Positions 40,441 through 49,476 of a stretch of 64,000 nucleotides of DNA are shown here, piece by piece. How positions within the stretch are numbered: the stretch's first letter is position 1; each line of letters starts with the position of its first letter. The stretch lies in NCBI GenBank assembly GCA_017303855.1, contig JAFLBL010000001.1, positions 439,978 to 503,977 of the forward strand, read 5' to 3'. The translations under genes and the position numbers were made by a program. The stretch is from Chitinophagales bacterium (GTDB lineage: Bacteria > Bacteroidota > Bacteroidia > Chitinophagales > Chitinophagaceae). The notes below the pieces were generated by a model, which was not told where the DNA came from, made no database searches, and saw only the letters and a list, made by a program, of their open reading frames with translations.

Positions 40441-40575
40441 AATTCAAAAGTAAAAAGTAAAAAATCTTAAAGCAGGCATTGCTCTAAAGCGATGAAACAG
40501 TATTAGTTCAAACAGCTCATTACCACCAAATAAAATGGGTCTGCTTATAAAGCGACCCATTTTTACTTTTGAATT
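40441..40575. repeat. 16-bp inverted repeat flanking a terminator
   Basis: AATTCAAAAGTAAAAA (40441-40456) and its exact reverse complement (40560-40575) bound a 135-bp segment between the acetyltransferase and the T9SS-type gene. The word family AAAAGTAAAAAGT also appears near 21670 and 49410. Confidence 0.75.
40532..40563. terminator. Bidirectional terminator
   Basis: AAAATGGGTC (40532-40541) pairs with GACCCATTTT (40554-40563), loop 12 bases, with A/T runs on both sides. It separates convergent genes ending at 40439 and 40590. Confidence 0.8.
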
Positions 40576-40589
40576 GTCCCTTACTGATC

Positions 40590-41657
40590 CTACCTGATTA
40601 ATGTGACCGTCCCCTTCTTAAAGATCACATTCCCGTTGTAATCCACGCCCTTCGCTTCCCATACAAACACATTACTGTCCTGCGGCTGGCCCTTGTAGAT
40701 ACCATTCCATCCTCTTGATGCATCATTGGTCATGAAGACCAGTTCCCCCCATCGGTTATAGATCCGGAAGAAGACTAATTCACGAATACCGGCGGGTATC
40801 ACCACGGCATTATCATTCTTGCCATCCCCGTTGGGCGTAAAGGCTGTCGGCACATAAAGATCAGCTTTGGCAAAAGCAGTGATCCTTATATCATCAATCG
40901 CCTCGCATCCTTCAGCTGTTCGTGCGGTCACTACATAGGTGGAACTACCCAGGTTATTGATAATGGCCTGCGGAGATTTGAGCTGTGCATTATTCAGTCC
41001 AACCGATGGAGACCATTGGTAACTGGTAAAGCCGCTGTTATTCATATCCTGTGCATTGAGCTGCACCGGCTGATTGACGGCCACCAGGGTATCATTACCC
41101 GCAAACACGCGTACGGGGGGCAACATGGTTACTCTTACAGTATCCGGCTTCAATGCCGGACAACCATTGGCACTCACATTCAGCACATAGGTATAAATGC
41201 CTGCACCGGGTAAGGTAACAAGTGGTGCAGCGATGGATGGATTGGATAAATAAGCGGACGGACTCCATTGATACACCAGTCCCCCGCTGCCATTCAAACG
41301 CAGCGTTTTCCCGTAACACAGGATCGCATCGGGACCTGCATTGGCCACTGGAGCAGGCATCACATAAACAGTAGCTGTTCGGACATCACCATCACACCCA
41401 TTATTGGCATGTTCCTGTACAGTAAGCTGGTAGACCCCGGCGGTTGTCCAGGTCAAAGACAGTTCATGCCGGTTGCCGGGTTGTGTAATTCCATTCACCG
41501 TCCAGGTATAGGTAGATGGTACAGACGCATCATTCACTTTGTAGATCCTGCTGGTACCCACACATACTGTATCAGGCATAGCTACCTGCGCCATAGTTTG
41601 CTGGAAGCAAAACAGCCCCAGTAACCATGCACTGATATGTTGTATGTGTTTGGACAT
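40590..41657 (-). CDS. PKD-like repeat protein with type B T9SS sorting domain
   Basis: A 355-residue secreted protein: signal HISAWLLGLFCFQQTMAQ, Ig/PKD-like units with PDTVCVGTSRIYKV, PVANAGPDAILCYGKTLRLN and VRVFAGNDTLVAVNQPVQLN, then the gliding-motility-associated C-terminal domain: VPTAFTPNGDGKNDN, FFRIYNRWGELVF, GWNGIYKGQPQDSNVFVW and a final VIFKKGTVTLIR. That is a type B sorting domain recognised by the type IX secretion system. It is the last of three leftward secreted-repeat genes and the only one with a sorting domain. Cell-surface adhesion is the usual role (inference). Confidence 0.9.
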   Translation of the reverse strand: MSKHIQHISAWLLGLFCFQQTMAQVAMPDTVCVGTSRIYKVNDASVPSTYTWTVNGITQPGNRHELSLTWTTAGVYQLTVQEHANNGCDGDVRTATVYVMPAPVANAGPDAILCYGKTLRLNGSGGLVYQWSPSAYLSNPSIAAPLVTLPGAGIYTYVLNVSANGCPALKPDTVRVTMLPPVRVFAGNDTLVAVNQPVQLNAQDMNNSGFTSYQWSPSVGLNNAQLKSPQAIINNLGSSTYVVTARTAEGCEAIDDIRITAFAKADLYVPTAFTPNGDGKNDNAVVIPAGIRELVFFRIYNRWGELVFMTNDASRGWNGIYKGQPQDSNVFVWEAKGVDYNGNVIFKKGTVTLIR

Positions 41658-41809
41658 TGTCTGGTTCCGTCTTTCTACTTTTTAATTCTTACTTCTTTTG
41701 TCTTTGGTTTTTCGTAGTGTTTTATTTCTTTACCCCTTTCTCCCTGCTGTTCCTTTACGGGAAACAACAGGGAAGAATCGGGTTTTATTTTATCTATTGA
41801 TCAGTCGCA

Positions 41810-43156
41810 TTAATTGTGCGTGATCGCTGAGGTGACCGGTTTCGGTGTCACCGTCACGTTCAGGGTATTCGCTGCAGAACAACCGGAGGCGGTGATCGTT
41901 TCGGTAACGGCTACCGTACCTGCACCTGCTGTGGTCCAGCTGACCGTGATACTGTTGGTACCCTGACCGGATACAATCGTACCACCTGTCACTACCCAGT
42001 TGTAAGTATGTCCGGCTACGTTGGTTGTCGTGTACGTTGAGGTATTACCTGCCACACTTACGCAGACCGGTGAAGGACCTGTAACCAGCGGTGTCGGCAA
42101 CGGATTCACAGTTACTATCACGGGCTGGATGGTGAAGCATCCGCCGGCAGTGGTTCCTTTGATATAATAGGTTCCTGCGGTAGCGGCTGCCGGTGTTGCA
42201 TACGGTACAGTGGCAGCTGCATCAGTCCAGTAGGTATAGGTAAGTCCGGCATCAGAGCCTGCAGTGACTGCAGCTGCAGTGAGGTCAACGGTATTCGGTG
42301 CACAAACAGCAGCCGGATTAGTTATTACGACAGTCGGTGTCGGTGCAGTGGTCACTGTAACAGGCTGTATCGCAAAACAACCGCCTGCTAATGTACCCTT
42401 GATATAATACGTACCTGCTGTTGCAGTTGTTGGTGTGGCATACGGAACAGTAGCGGCCGCATCAGTCCAATAGGTCAGTGTAAGACCGGCAGAAGATCCT
42501 GCGGTTACAGCAGCAGCAGTCAGGTCAACCGTATTGGGCAGACAGGCAACCGGCGGATTGGTGATCACCAGGATCGGTGCTGCATTTACCGTAACGGTAC
42601 CGCTGGCAGATGCAGATCCGCAACCGGTTACGGTATTGGTGATAACAACAGAGTAAGTACCCGCAACACCAGAAGTAAAGCTGGCGACGTTACCCGGGTT
42701 AGTTGCACCCACAGGTACTGTCCATACATAACTATATGTTCCTGCAGTACCCGGTGTGGCCGTTATTGTAGCATCCGCTCCGGAGCAGACGGCGGCAGAG
42801 TTCACGGTTACGGTCGGCAACGGATTAACGGTTACAAGTATGGTTACGGGGTCGCCCACGCAACCACTTGCATTGGTCTCTACCACCTGAAGAGTGGCGG
42901 TACCAGTGCTGGTCCAATTGACTGAAATAAGGTTGGGTGTTGCCCCGGGAGTAATGGTTCCGTTACCACCGGTAACCGGTGTAATGGTCCATTGATATGT
43001 TGAACCAGCCGTCAATACGACGCCGTAAGGTTCAGTTGCATTCAGACAGACCAGGTGATCACCCGTATTCGGATAGGGCTGGGCAAAGGCCTTGCCGCTG
43101 GTAAACAGCAGCAGGATCGCCAGGCTTAGTTTTATGAACTTGTTTTTCAATTGCAT
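41810..43156 (-). CDS. Secreted PKD/Ig-like repeat protein without sorting domain
   Basis: A 448-residue protein with a signal peptide (FIKLSLAILLLFTSGKAFA, then QPYPNTGDHLV) and PKD-like units. Two adjacent 65-70 residue repeats are nearly identical (both hold PNTVDLTAAAVTAGS, TYWTDAAATVPYATP, GTYYIKGT, AGGCF), showing recent duplication, and others hold GCVGDPVTILVTVNPLPTV and CSAANTLNVTVTPKPV. The protein stops at TSAITHN with no C-terminal sorting domain. Gaps to the neighbours are 52 and 152 bases, so a single operon is likely. Function is unknown; probably a surface protein. Confidence 0.75.
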   Translation of the reverse strand: MQLKNKFIKLSLAILLLFTSGKAFAQPYPNTGDHLVCLNATEPYGVVLTAGSTYQWTITPVTGGNGTITPGATPNLISVNWTSTGTATLQVVETNASGCVGDPVTILVTVNPLPTVTVNSAAVCSGADATITATPGTAGTYSYVWTVPVGATNPGNVASFTSGVAGTYSVVITNTVTGCGSASASGTVTVNAAPILVITNPPVACLPNTVDLTAAAVTAGSSAGLTLTYWTDAAATVPYATPTTATAGTYYIKGTLAGGCFAIQPVTVTTAPTPTVVITNPAAVCAPNTVDLTAAAVTAGSDAGLTYTYWTDAAATVPYATPAAATAGTYYIKGTTAGGCFTIQPVIVTVNPLPTPLVTGPSPVCVSVAGNTSTYTTTNVAGHTYNWVVTGGTIVSGQGTNSITVSWTTAGAGTVAVTETITASGCSAANTLNVTVTPKPVTSAITHN

Positions 43157-43208
43157 GTTGATCTTGTTGTATTGGTTATTATATGTTGTTTACTTGTTTA
43201 CTTATTCA

Positions 43209-46200
43209 TCAATTATGGTAAATCGTCAAAATACCAGGACCTGTGGACGAAGTGATGATTACCGGTACCGTCGCTATACAATTACGACTATCCCTTACTG
43301 TAACCGTATAGGTCCCGGCTGTCAGACCCGTAAATACATTACTTGTCTGAAATGTCACCCCGTTGATACTATAACTTAATACCCCTGTGCCTCCAGTAGC
43401 ATCTGCGGTAATCGTTCCATCTCCTGCCCCACAGGTAGCTGGCGATGCAGTGGCTGTAAGTACAGGGGCTGGCAGATTTAGTACTGTAACCGGTATTGAT
43501 TTTATACAGCCGTTTACATCTCTTACATACAGTGTATACGTTCCGGCAGCTAGTGCATTAAATATAGTACCCACCTGATACGTTGTACCATTCAGTGAAT
43601 ATTGTAATGCACCAACACCCCCGGAAGCGGCGGCAGTAATTGAGCCATTGGCATTACCACAGGCTGCATGTACAATGGTTGCCGTTAATACCTGCGGACC
43701 TGCTGTAGTTGACACCACAACCGGACGGGTCACCAGGCACCCATTGGCATCTTTAACTGTTACGGTGTAATTACCAGGGAGCAGCCCGTTAAAAATATTA
43801 CTGGCCTGAAAACTGATACCATTGATACTGTATTGGAGAGGTACAGCAGCTCCGGTAGCAGATACAGTAATGGTACCAGTTGCATTACCACAGTTACCGG
43901 CCGTAGTTACGGTATTGGTAATAGCAGGCCCCGTAAGGTTGGCGAGGTTGATACCCGTAGTACTGATACAGCCCCTGGCATCTTTTATATACACTGTATA
44001 GAATCCGGCAGGCAGACCGGTAAATGTACCAGTGGATTGATAGAGTGTTCCGTCAATACTAAACAGGTAAGGCGCTGTACCTAGTGTACCGGTAGCCACC
44101 AGGGAACCATCGCTGTTGTTGCAACTAGCAGGTATGCTATAGGCTGATACCCTGGGCAGCTGGGTCAGTCCTACCGTTACGGAGATACTGCTATAACAAT
44201 TATTGGCATCTTTTACATATAGCGTATAGGTTCCAGCCGCCAACCCGGAGAATATATTACTGGACTGAAATACGGTACCATTCAGACTATACTCCAACGG
44301 AGCTGTCCCTCCGGTACCTGTAGCCGTGATTACGCCACTATTGCTGTTGCAGGCCGCAGTCAGCACGGTAGCGGTTACAACGGGTATACCCTGACCAGTC
44401 AGGTTGACGGTAACCCCGTTATTACAACCCGATCCATCGAGTACACTGATCGCATATACTCCGGGAACGAGGTTATTGAATGTATTGACGGCGCTGTATG
44501 CACCTCCATTGATACTATACGTATATGGTGGGATACCTCCTGCCCCGGTAGCTGTTATTGAACCAGTTGGTGAACCACAGGTTGGATTGACCTGCGACGT
44601 GGAAACGGTCGGTCCTCCTATTGAAGGCACCACAACATTCACAATACTGATACATGCACCCGGATTATCCGGGGGACCTGCCACAAAATCAGCATCATCG
44701 GCCATACGGATCTGGTATGAACCAGGAGCAAGTCCGGGGAATGTCAGACTGTTGACACCAGGAGGAAAGAAAGTGATCCAGGTAGCGCCATTATCAATAC
44801 TTGCATGATAAGGCCTGTTGACACCAGCACCCACAATTGTAATTGATCCATTGGTTGAGCCGCAGTTGGCAGGTACCACAGCAGCCGTGGCTGTTGCCGG
44901 AGTACCACTTCCGATTGTTACCAGTTTAGTGATTGTACATCCATCTTCATTACGGGCCGTTAATGTGTGTACACCGGGTGCCACATTGGTGAACTGATTG
45001 GCTGTAGTAAAAGCTGCACCATCCAGACTGAATTCATAAGAATTTCCACCACCACCGGGCTCTCCTTTGATGTTTTTAATCCGGCCGGTCTGTCCTGTAC
45101 AGGCCAGCGCATCCCGTACAACGAAAGTTACATCCGTAGGTGCTGTACCCACCACACTATTGGTAATGGTAAAAGTCTGCGATGCTGTACAATTATTCGC
45201 ATCCCTTACTGTAATCGTATGCGTACCCGGTGCCAGGTTGATAAAAAAGTTGACTGTCTGATAAGCTCCCCCATCCAGACTGTATTGCAGCGGCGGTGTA
45301 CCCGAGGTGCCATTGGCCCGCACTACGCCATTACTGGCATTACAGGTGGCCTGGAACAAGGTTGTTACCGTTAATGATGGTCCTGCTGATGCTGTAACTG
45401 TAACCTGGCGGGTAACAATACAGTTATTCGCATCCTTTACGTATAAAGTATAGGTACCCGGTGCCACATTGGTAAATGAATTGCCGGCCTGGTAAACAGT
45501 ACCGTTGATACTATACTGCAAAGGGGCTACTCCACCAGAAGCCGTTGCCACAATGGTCCCGGTACTGCCACTGCAGGTCGAAGCGCCCGTACTACCGGTA
45601 AGCACTAAGCCGGATGTATTACTGATTACTACCGTAGCAGTACGGATACATCCGTTTGCATCTTTCACATAAACAGTATAGGTACCACTGGCCAGACCGT
45701 TAAACACATTGCCGGCCTGATAAGTAACCCCATCAATACTATACTGTAAAGGCAGGGCAGCACCTGTACCCGTAGCCGTGATGATGCCATTATTCACATT
45801 ACACGCAGTTGTGGTACCAGAAGCACTCAGCGACAAACCTGTACCTGCCGGCACAGTAACCGGATAAGTGCTGATACATCCTGCCGCATCCCGCACGTAT
45901 ACAATATAATTTCCCGGAGCGAGACCACTGAAAATAGTTCCTGCGGTAAATGTGGTGCCATTAATACTATACGTCAATGCTCCGGTACCACCCGTACCCA
46001 CCGCGGTAATGGAACCATTATTGATATTACAGGCCGAAGCCACTGCCGATGCCGTAACCGTTGGTGCATTGGTACTGGCAACTGTTACCGTAACACTGTT
46101 GGTGCAGCCGGTTGCATCCCTTACTGTAATAATGTAAACACCGGCAGCCAGTCCTGTAAAAATATTCCCTGGCTGAAATGTAATGCCATCGCGGCTGTAT

Positions 46201-49190
46201 TCCAGTGGCGCAATGCCCCCGGTTCCCGATGCTGTGATCGTACCATTGGCATTATTGCAGGCTGCAGAAGTTGTTACAGCACTCACAGTGGGTGCTGCAG
46301 AATTTGGTATCGTTACATTCACGGTGGCCATACAGCCATTGGCATCTTTTACCGTAACAGTATATGGGCCGGGATTAAGATTGGTGAACAAATTGCTGGC
46401 CTGGTACACACTGCCATTGATACTGTACTGTAACGGCGCTGTGCCACTGCTTCCGAAAGCAGTGATCGTGCCATTATTGCTGCCACAGGTAGCCGATGCG
46501 GGTATAGCGGTCAGTTGCGGAGCCGGGGAACTGGTGATCACAACAGTAACTGCGTTGATACAGTTATTTGCATCCTTTACATACAGTGTATAGGAACCCC
46601 CGGTGAGCCCGGTAAAGAAACTACTGCCCTGGTAGGTCACCCCGTTCATGCTATAAGTATAAGGAGCCGTTCCTCCGGCCACGGTGGCAGTAACCGAACC
46701 ATTATTTATTCCACAATCCGCATTAGTATTGGTAAAACCAAGTTGAGGTCCGTTCGTATTGCTGATCGTTACCACCGCTGTACTCTTGCAACCATTGGCG
46801 TCACGAACAGTTACGGTATATACTCCTGCATTAAGTCCGGCAAATGTGCCACTGGCCTGAAAGGTTAAGCCATCCAGACTATAGGTGTATGGCGCCAGTG
46901 TACCGGAACCGGTTGCTACGATCATCCCGGCGTTGTTTCCGCAATTGGTATTGACAACTGTAGTCCCCACGACAGGCCCGGGTAATAAAAAGGATGTGCT
47001 TGCCTGAGAACCATTACAGAACTGATTGATTGTGGCAACAATCGTATATGTAATATTCGGTGTTAAACCGGTAAAGATGCCGGTAGTATTGGTTACCACT
47101 TGTGTGGTTCCATTATACAATACATAAGTAACAGTAGATCCTGCGGGAGGAACCGGCGCAATCGTAGCTGTAACGCCAGCGGTGGCACAGTTGGGAGTTG
47201 CGGTGATATTGTACAATGTGGTCGGACAATAAGCCGCCATATCCACCGAAGCAACAAATCCATCCCCGCTTACATATAAGAGCTTACGGGATTCATCGTA
47301 AGCGAGATCATATACAGATTTTCCGGCCATACCGGGAATAGAAATATCAGCCGGTGCATCACTGAAAGTAGTGCCATTGAATTGATAGACTTTCACTATA
47401 CCATTTGCTTCGCCCACAAACACATTGTTACAGGCATCTGCAATAATACCACCCTGCATAAAGGGTGTATTGGCGGTTGATACAGGCGTACCCACTCCGG
47501 CACCCGTTGTTTTATTAAAGGCTTTCAGATTCTTCCCATCCCAGTAATAGAGATAAAATGCATTTACCCAGAGCATATTGGCTGAGTTATCACTCAGTCC
47601 TGATGCAACCAGGTATGGGCGGTTGGCCGCTTCCTGAATAGTGGTATAACCCGAGGGTACATTCCAGGCTACAGAAGCTGCACTGTAAGGCGCTGCATTT
47701 TTGTAAATTTTATTGCTTACACCGGGTGTTCCGAATGTACTCCCGAAAATACTGTACATGTCATTCGTAGCAGGATCAAACACAAAATCGGCAATATCCT
47801 GTGCCCAGCCTGTACCACCCGCATAAGGAATACCCGTAACATTTAAACCGGTAACGGTGGTAGATGGAGGTGTAAAAGCGCCGAAATTAATATTGGAGTT
47901 GAGACCTCCACCGGCGATCAGTATCTGGGGCGAACCATTATTACAGCTCCAGAACATCTTCCAGGCTTCCATAAAAGAAGCATTCGCCGTAGTGATATAA
48001 TTATCATACAGTCCCGTGGTACTGATCCGGATCACGCGGAAACCAGTACTTGGACTAAAACCCTGTCCGAGGTAAATATTACCGCTGGGCTTCTCCACCA
48101 TCCAGCCGCCATAGTAAGTTCCATAGGTCCAGCTGGGAATGGCCAGTGAACCGTTGAATGTCCATTGCAGCGCACCTGCTGCATTGTACTTGGCCAGACT
48201 ATGGTTACCGGTGAAAGCCCCGCCGCCTGTCACATATACATTCCCGTTATAATCAAAGTCCACATCCTTGGCCTTACCGGCATTGAGTCCGGCGAGGTTG
48301 ATGGTACTGCTTACAAAGGGATCGATCACCAGGGCCTTTGTGGAATCATAGTGCTGCAGGAAACGGAAACGCACCGTTCTATTCTCCAGTTGAAAAGTAG
48401 TAGCAACCTCCTGTTTTGCAGCCTTGCTGATTTCAGTCCCATAATAGGAAACCGGTACCGAAACGGTTACTCCTTCAATGGATGACCTGATTTCCAACTG
48501 ACCCTTGTTGTTCGTTTTAATGGAAACAATATCCCCGCCATACTTCAGTTGTACCCGGCTGATATCTGCTCCGGGCTGCACTTTCAGGCTATACTCAAAA
48601 CCTTGCTGGCTATTGTCAGTAAAATGATAAATGAGGTCAATACCCGGATAGAGGTCTTTGTAGGTAAGGACACCAAATGAACAGGCTTTCTCCTGAATCA
48701 TCCGGTAGGTATGATAAGCAGTGGATTTTTTGGAAGCAGATACCAGGACAGACGGGTTGGCGTTTAGCCATTCCATTGTGATCACGCGGTCGGTAATGAT
48801 CTTTTTCTTTTCAATCTCTTCTTCAGGTATACCCATCTTCTCCAGCCTTTCTTCTTCGGCGTGAGATATCTTATCGAGTTTACGTTGTAAATGGATCAGT
48901 CCTTTGGATGTGAATAAGACCGGCATAGCCAGTCCTTCATACGCATATAAAACCGGGCCCATCGGTTCAACCCCTTTCACGGTTTTGCCGTACTGTCCCT
49001 TATTTTCTATAAATCCCTGGAAAAGGCCGTAGGTATCTTTTGGTGAGGAACCGGAACTGAACCGGGTAGCTTTTACGGCACCCTGTTGTGCAGTAACGGG
49101 ACTCAGTAATAGCAATAAAACACTGATAAACAGTGTCTTTTTCAGCCAATTGGCCGACATTACGGATGATATGTTGTCATAAACAGTCAA
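43209..49190 (-). CDS. Large SprB-repeat surface protein (1993 residues)
   Basis: A secreted protein of 1993 residues (ATG 49190; ATG 49160 at MSANWLKKTLFISVLLLLLS gives a cleaner signal peptide). After the signal come an N-terminal domain with FIENKGQYGKTV (DUF7948-like, about 50-280), an SBBP/NHL-like propeller region (AGKAKDVDFDYNGNVYVTGG, KVYQFNGTTFSDA), an Ig-like domain, and about 16 SprB repeats of about 77 residues each (pattern ACNxNNGxITAxGTGG, LQYSINGxxYQ, GTYTVTVKDANGC). It ends abruptly after the last repeat in ILTIYHN, with no sorting domain. SprB itself is a gliding adhesin of Flavobacterium; an adhesion role here is inference. Confidence 0.88.
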   Translation of the reverse strand: MTVYDNISSVMSANWLKKTLFISVLLLLLSPVTAQQGAVKATRFSSGSSPKDTYGLFQGFIENKGQYGKTVKGVEPMGPVLYAYEGLAMPVLFTSKGLIHLQRKLDKISHAEEERLEKMGIPEEEIEKKKIITDRVITMEWLNANPSVLVSASKKSTAYHTYRMIQEKACSFGVLTYKDLYPGIDLIYHFTDNSQQGFEYSLKVQPGADISRVQLKYGGDIVSIKTNNKGQLEIRSSIEGVTVSVPVSYYGTEISKAAKQEVATTFQLENRTVRFRFLQHYDSTKALVIDPFVSSTINLAGLNAGKAKDVDFDYNGNVYVTGGGAFTGNHSLAKYNAAGALQWTFNGSLAIPSWTYGTYYGGWMVEKPSGNIYLGQGFSPSTGFRVIRISTTGLYDNYITTANASFMEAWKMFWSCNNGSPQILIAGGGLNSNINFGAFTPPSTTVTGLNVTGIPYAGGTGWAQDIADFVFDPATNDMYSIFGSTFGTPGVSNKIYKNAAPYSAASVAWNVPSGYTTIQEAANRPYLVASGLSDNSANMLWVNAFYLYYWDGKNLKAFNKTTGAGVGTPVSTANTPFMQGGIIADACNNVFVGEANGIVKVYQFNGTTFSDAPADISIPGMAGKSVYDLAYDESRKLLYVSGDGFVASVDMAAYCPTTLYNITATPNCATAGVTATIAPVPPAGSTVTYVLYNGTTQVVTNTTGIFTGLTPNITYTIVATINQFCNGSQASTSFLLPGPVVGTTVVNTNCGNNAGMIVATGSGTLAPYTYSLDGLTFQASGTFAGLNAGVYTVTVRDANGCKSTAVVTISNTNGPQLGFTNTNADCGINNGSVTATVAGGTAPYTYSMNGVTYQGSSFFTGLTGGSYTLYVKDANNCINAVTVVITSSPAPQLTAIPASATCGSNNGTITAFGSSGTAPLQYSINGSVYQASNLFTNLNPGPYTVTVKDANGCMATVNVTIPNSAAPTVSAVTTSAACNNANGTITASGTGGIAPLEYSRDGITFQPGNIFTGLAAGVYIITVRDATGCTNSVTVTVASTNAPTVTASAVASACNINNGSITAVGTGGTGALTYSINGTTFTAGTIFSGLAPGNYIVYVRDAAGCISTYPVTVPAGTGLSLSASGTTTACNVNNGIITATGTGAALPLQYSIDGVTYQAGNVFNGLASGTYTVYVKDANGCIRTATVVISNTSGLVLTGSTGASTCSGSTGTIVATASGGVAPLQYSINGTVYQAGNSFTNVAPGTYTLYVKDANNCIVTRQVTVTASAGPSLTVTTLFQATCNASNGVVRANGTSGTPPLQYSLDGGAYQTVNFFINLAPGTHTITVRDANNCTASQTFTITNSVVGTAPTDVTFVVRDALACTGQTGRIKNIKGEPGGGGNSYEFSLDGAAFTTANQFTNVAPGVHTLTARNEDGCTITKLVTIGSGTPATATAAVVPANCGSTNGSITIVGAGVNRPYHASIDNGATWITFFPPGVNSLTFPGLAPGSYQIRMADDADFVAGPPDNPGACISIVNVVVPSIGGPTVSTSQVNPTCGSPTGSITATGAGGIPPYTYSINGGAYSAVNTFNNLVPGVYAISVLDGSGCNNGVTVNLTGQGIPVVTATVLTAACNSNSGVITATGTGGTAPLEYSLNGTVFQSSNIFSGLAAGTYTLYVKDANNCYSSISVTVGLTQLPRVSAYSIPASCNNSDGSLVATGTLGTAPYLFSIDGTLYQSTGTFTGLPAGFYTVYIKDARGCISTTGINLANLTGPAITNTVTTAGNCGNATGTITVSATGAAVPLQYSINGISFQASNIFNGLLPGNYTVTVKDANGCLVTRPVVVSTTAGPQVLTATIVHAACGNANGSITAAASGGVGALQYSLNGTTYQVGTIFNALAAGTYTLYVRDVNGCIKSIPVTVLNLPAPVLTATASPATCGAGDGTITADATGGTGVLSYSINGVTFQTSNVFTGLTAGTYTVTVRDSRNCIATVPVIITSSTGPGILTIYHN

Positions 49191-49432
49191 GATTTAAAAC
49201 AGAGCTACCAAAAGCGGGTAAACCGTGTTACAACATTGAGTGGATGTGGAATGAGGAAACGTAACCTAAGCAGGAGAATATTTTTTAAACAATAAACCAG
49301 TAAAAGTCAAAATCTACGTTTAAAGCGGTAAAAGGCTACACGATCAGAACAAGTCAACATCTACGCATTTCCGCCAATTCTAATATGTAGGGCACTTTCA
49401 TACGTAAGAATTTTTACTTTTTATATCTGACT

Positions 49433-49462
49433 TTTGACTTTCTCTCTTTTGCATTAACTTTC
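49433..49462 (+). promoter_or_regulatory. Putative promoter of the S9 peptidase gene
   Basis: TTTG (49433-49436), 18 bases, TAACTTTC (49455-49462; one mismatch to TAnnTTTG), 14 bases before the ATG at 49477. Confidence 0.5.
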
Positions 49463-49476
49463 ACCAAAACTGTTTT

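Noticed and set aside
43150..43215. A frameshift or stop splitting one giant adhesin into two
   Set aside because: The second protein has its own ATG and signal peptide, and a 52-base gap separates them, so two genes is simpler.
41810..47000. Regular spaced repeats that might suggest a CRISPR array
   Set aside because: The period is about 230 bp and translates into SprB and PKD-like units; there are no short identical direct repeats with unique spacers, and no cas genes.
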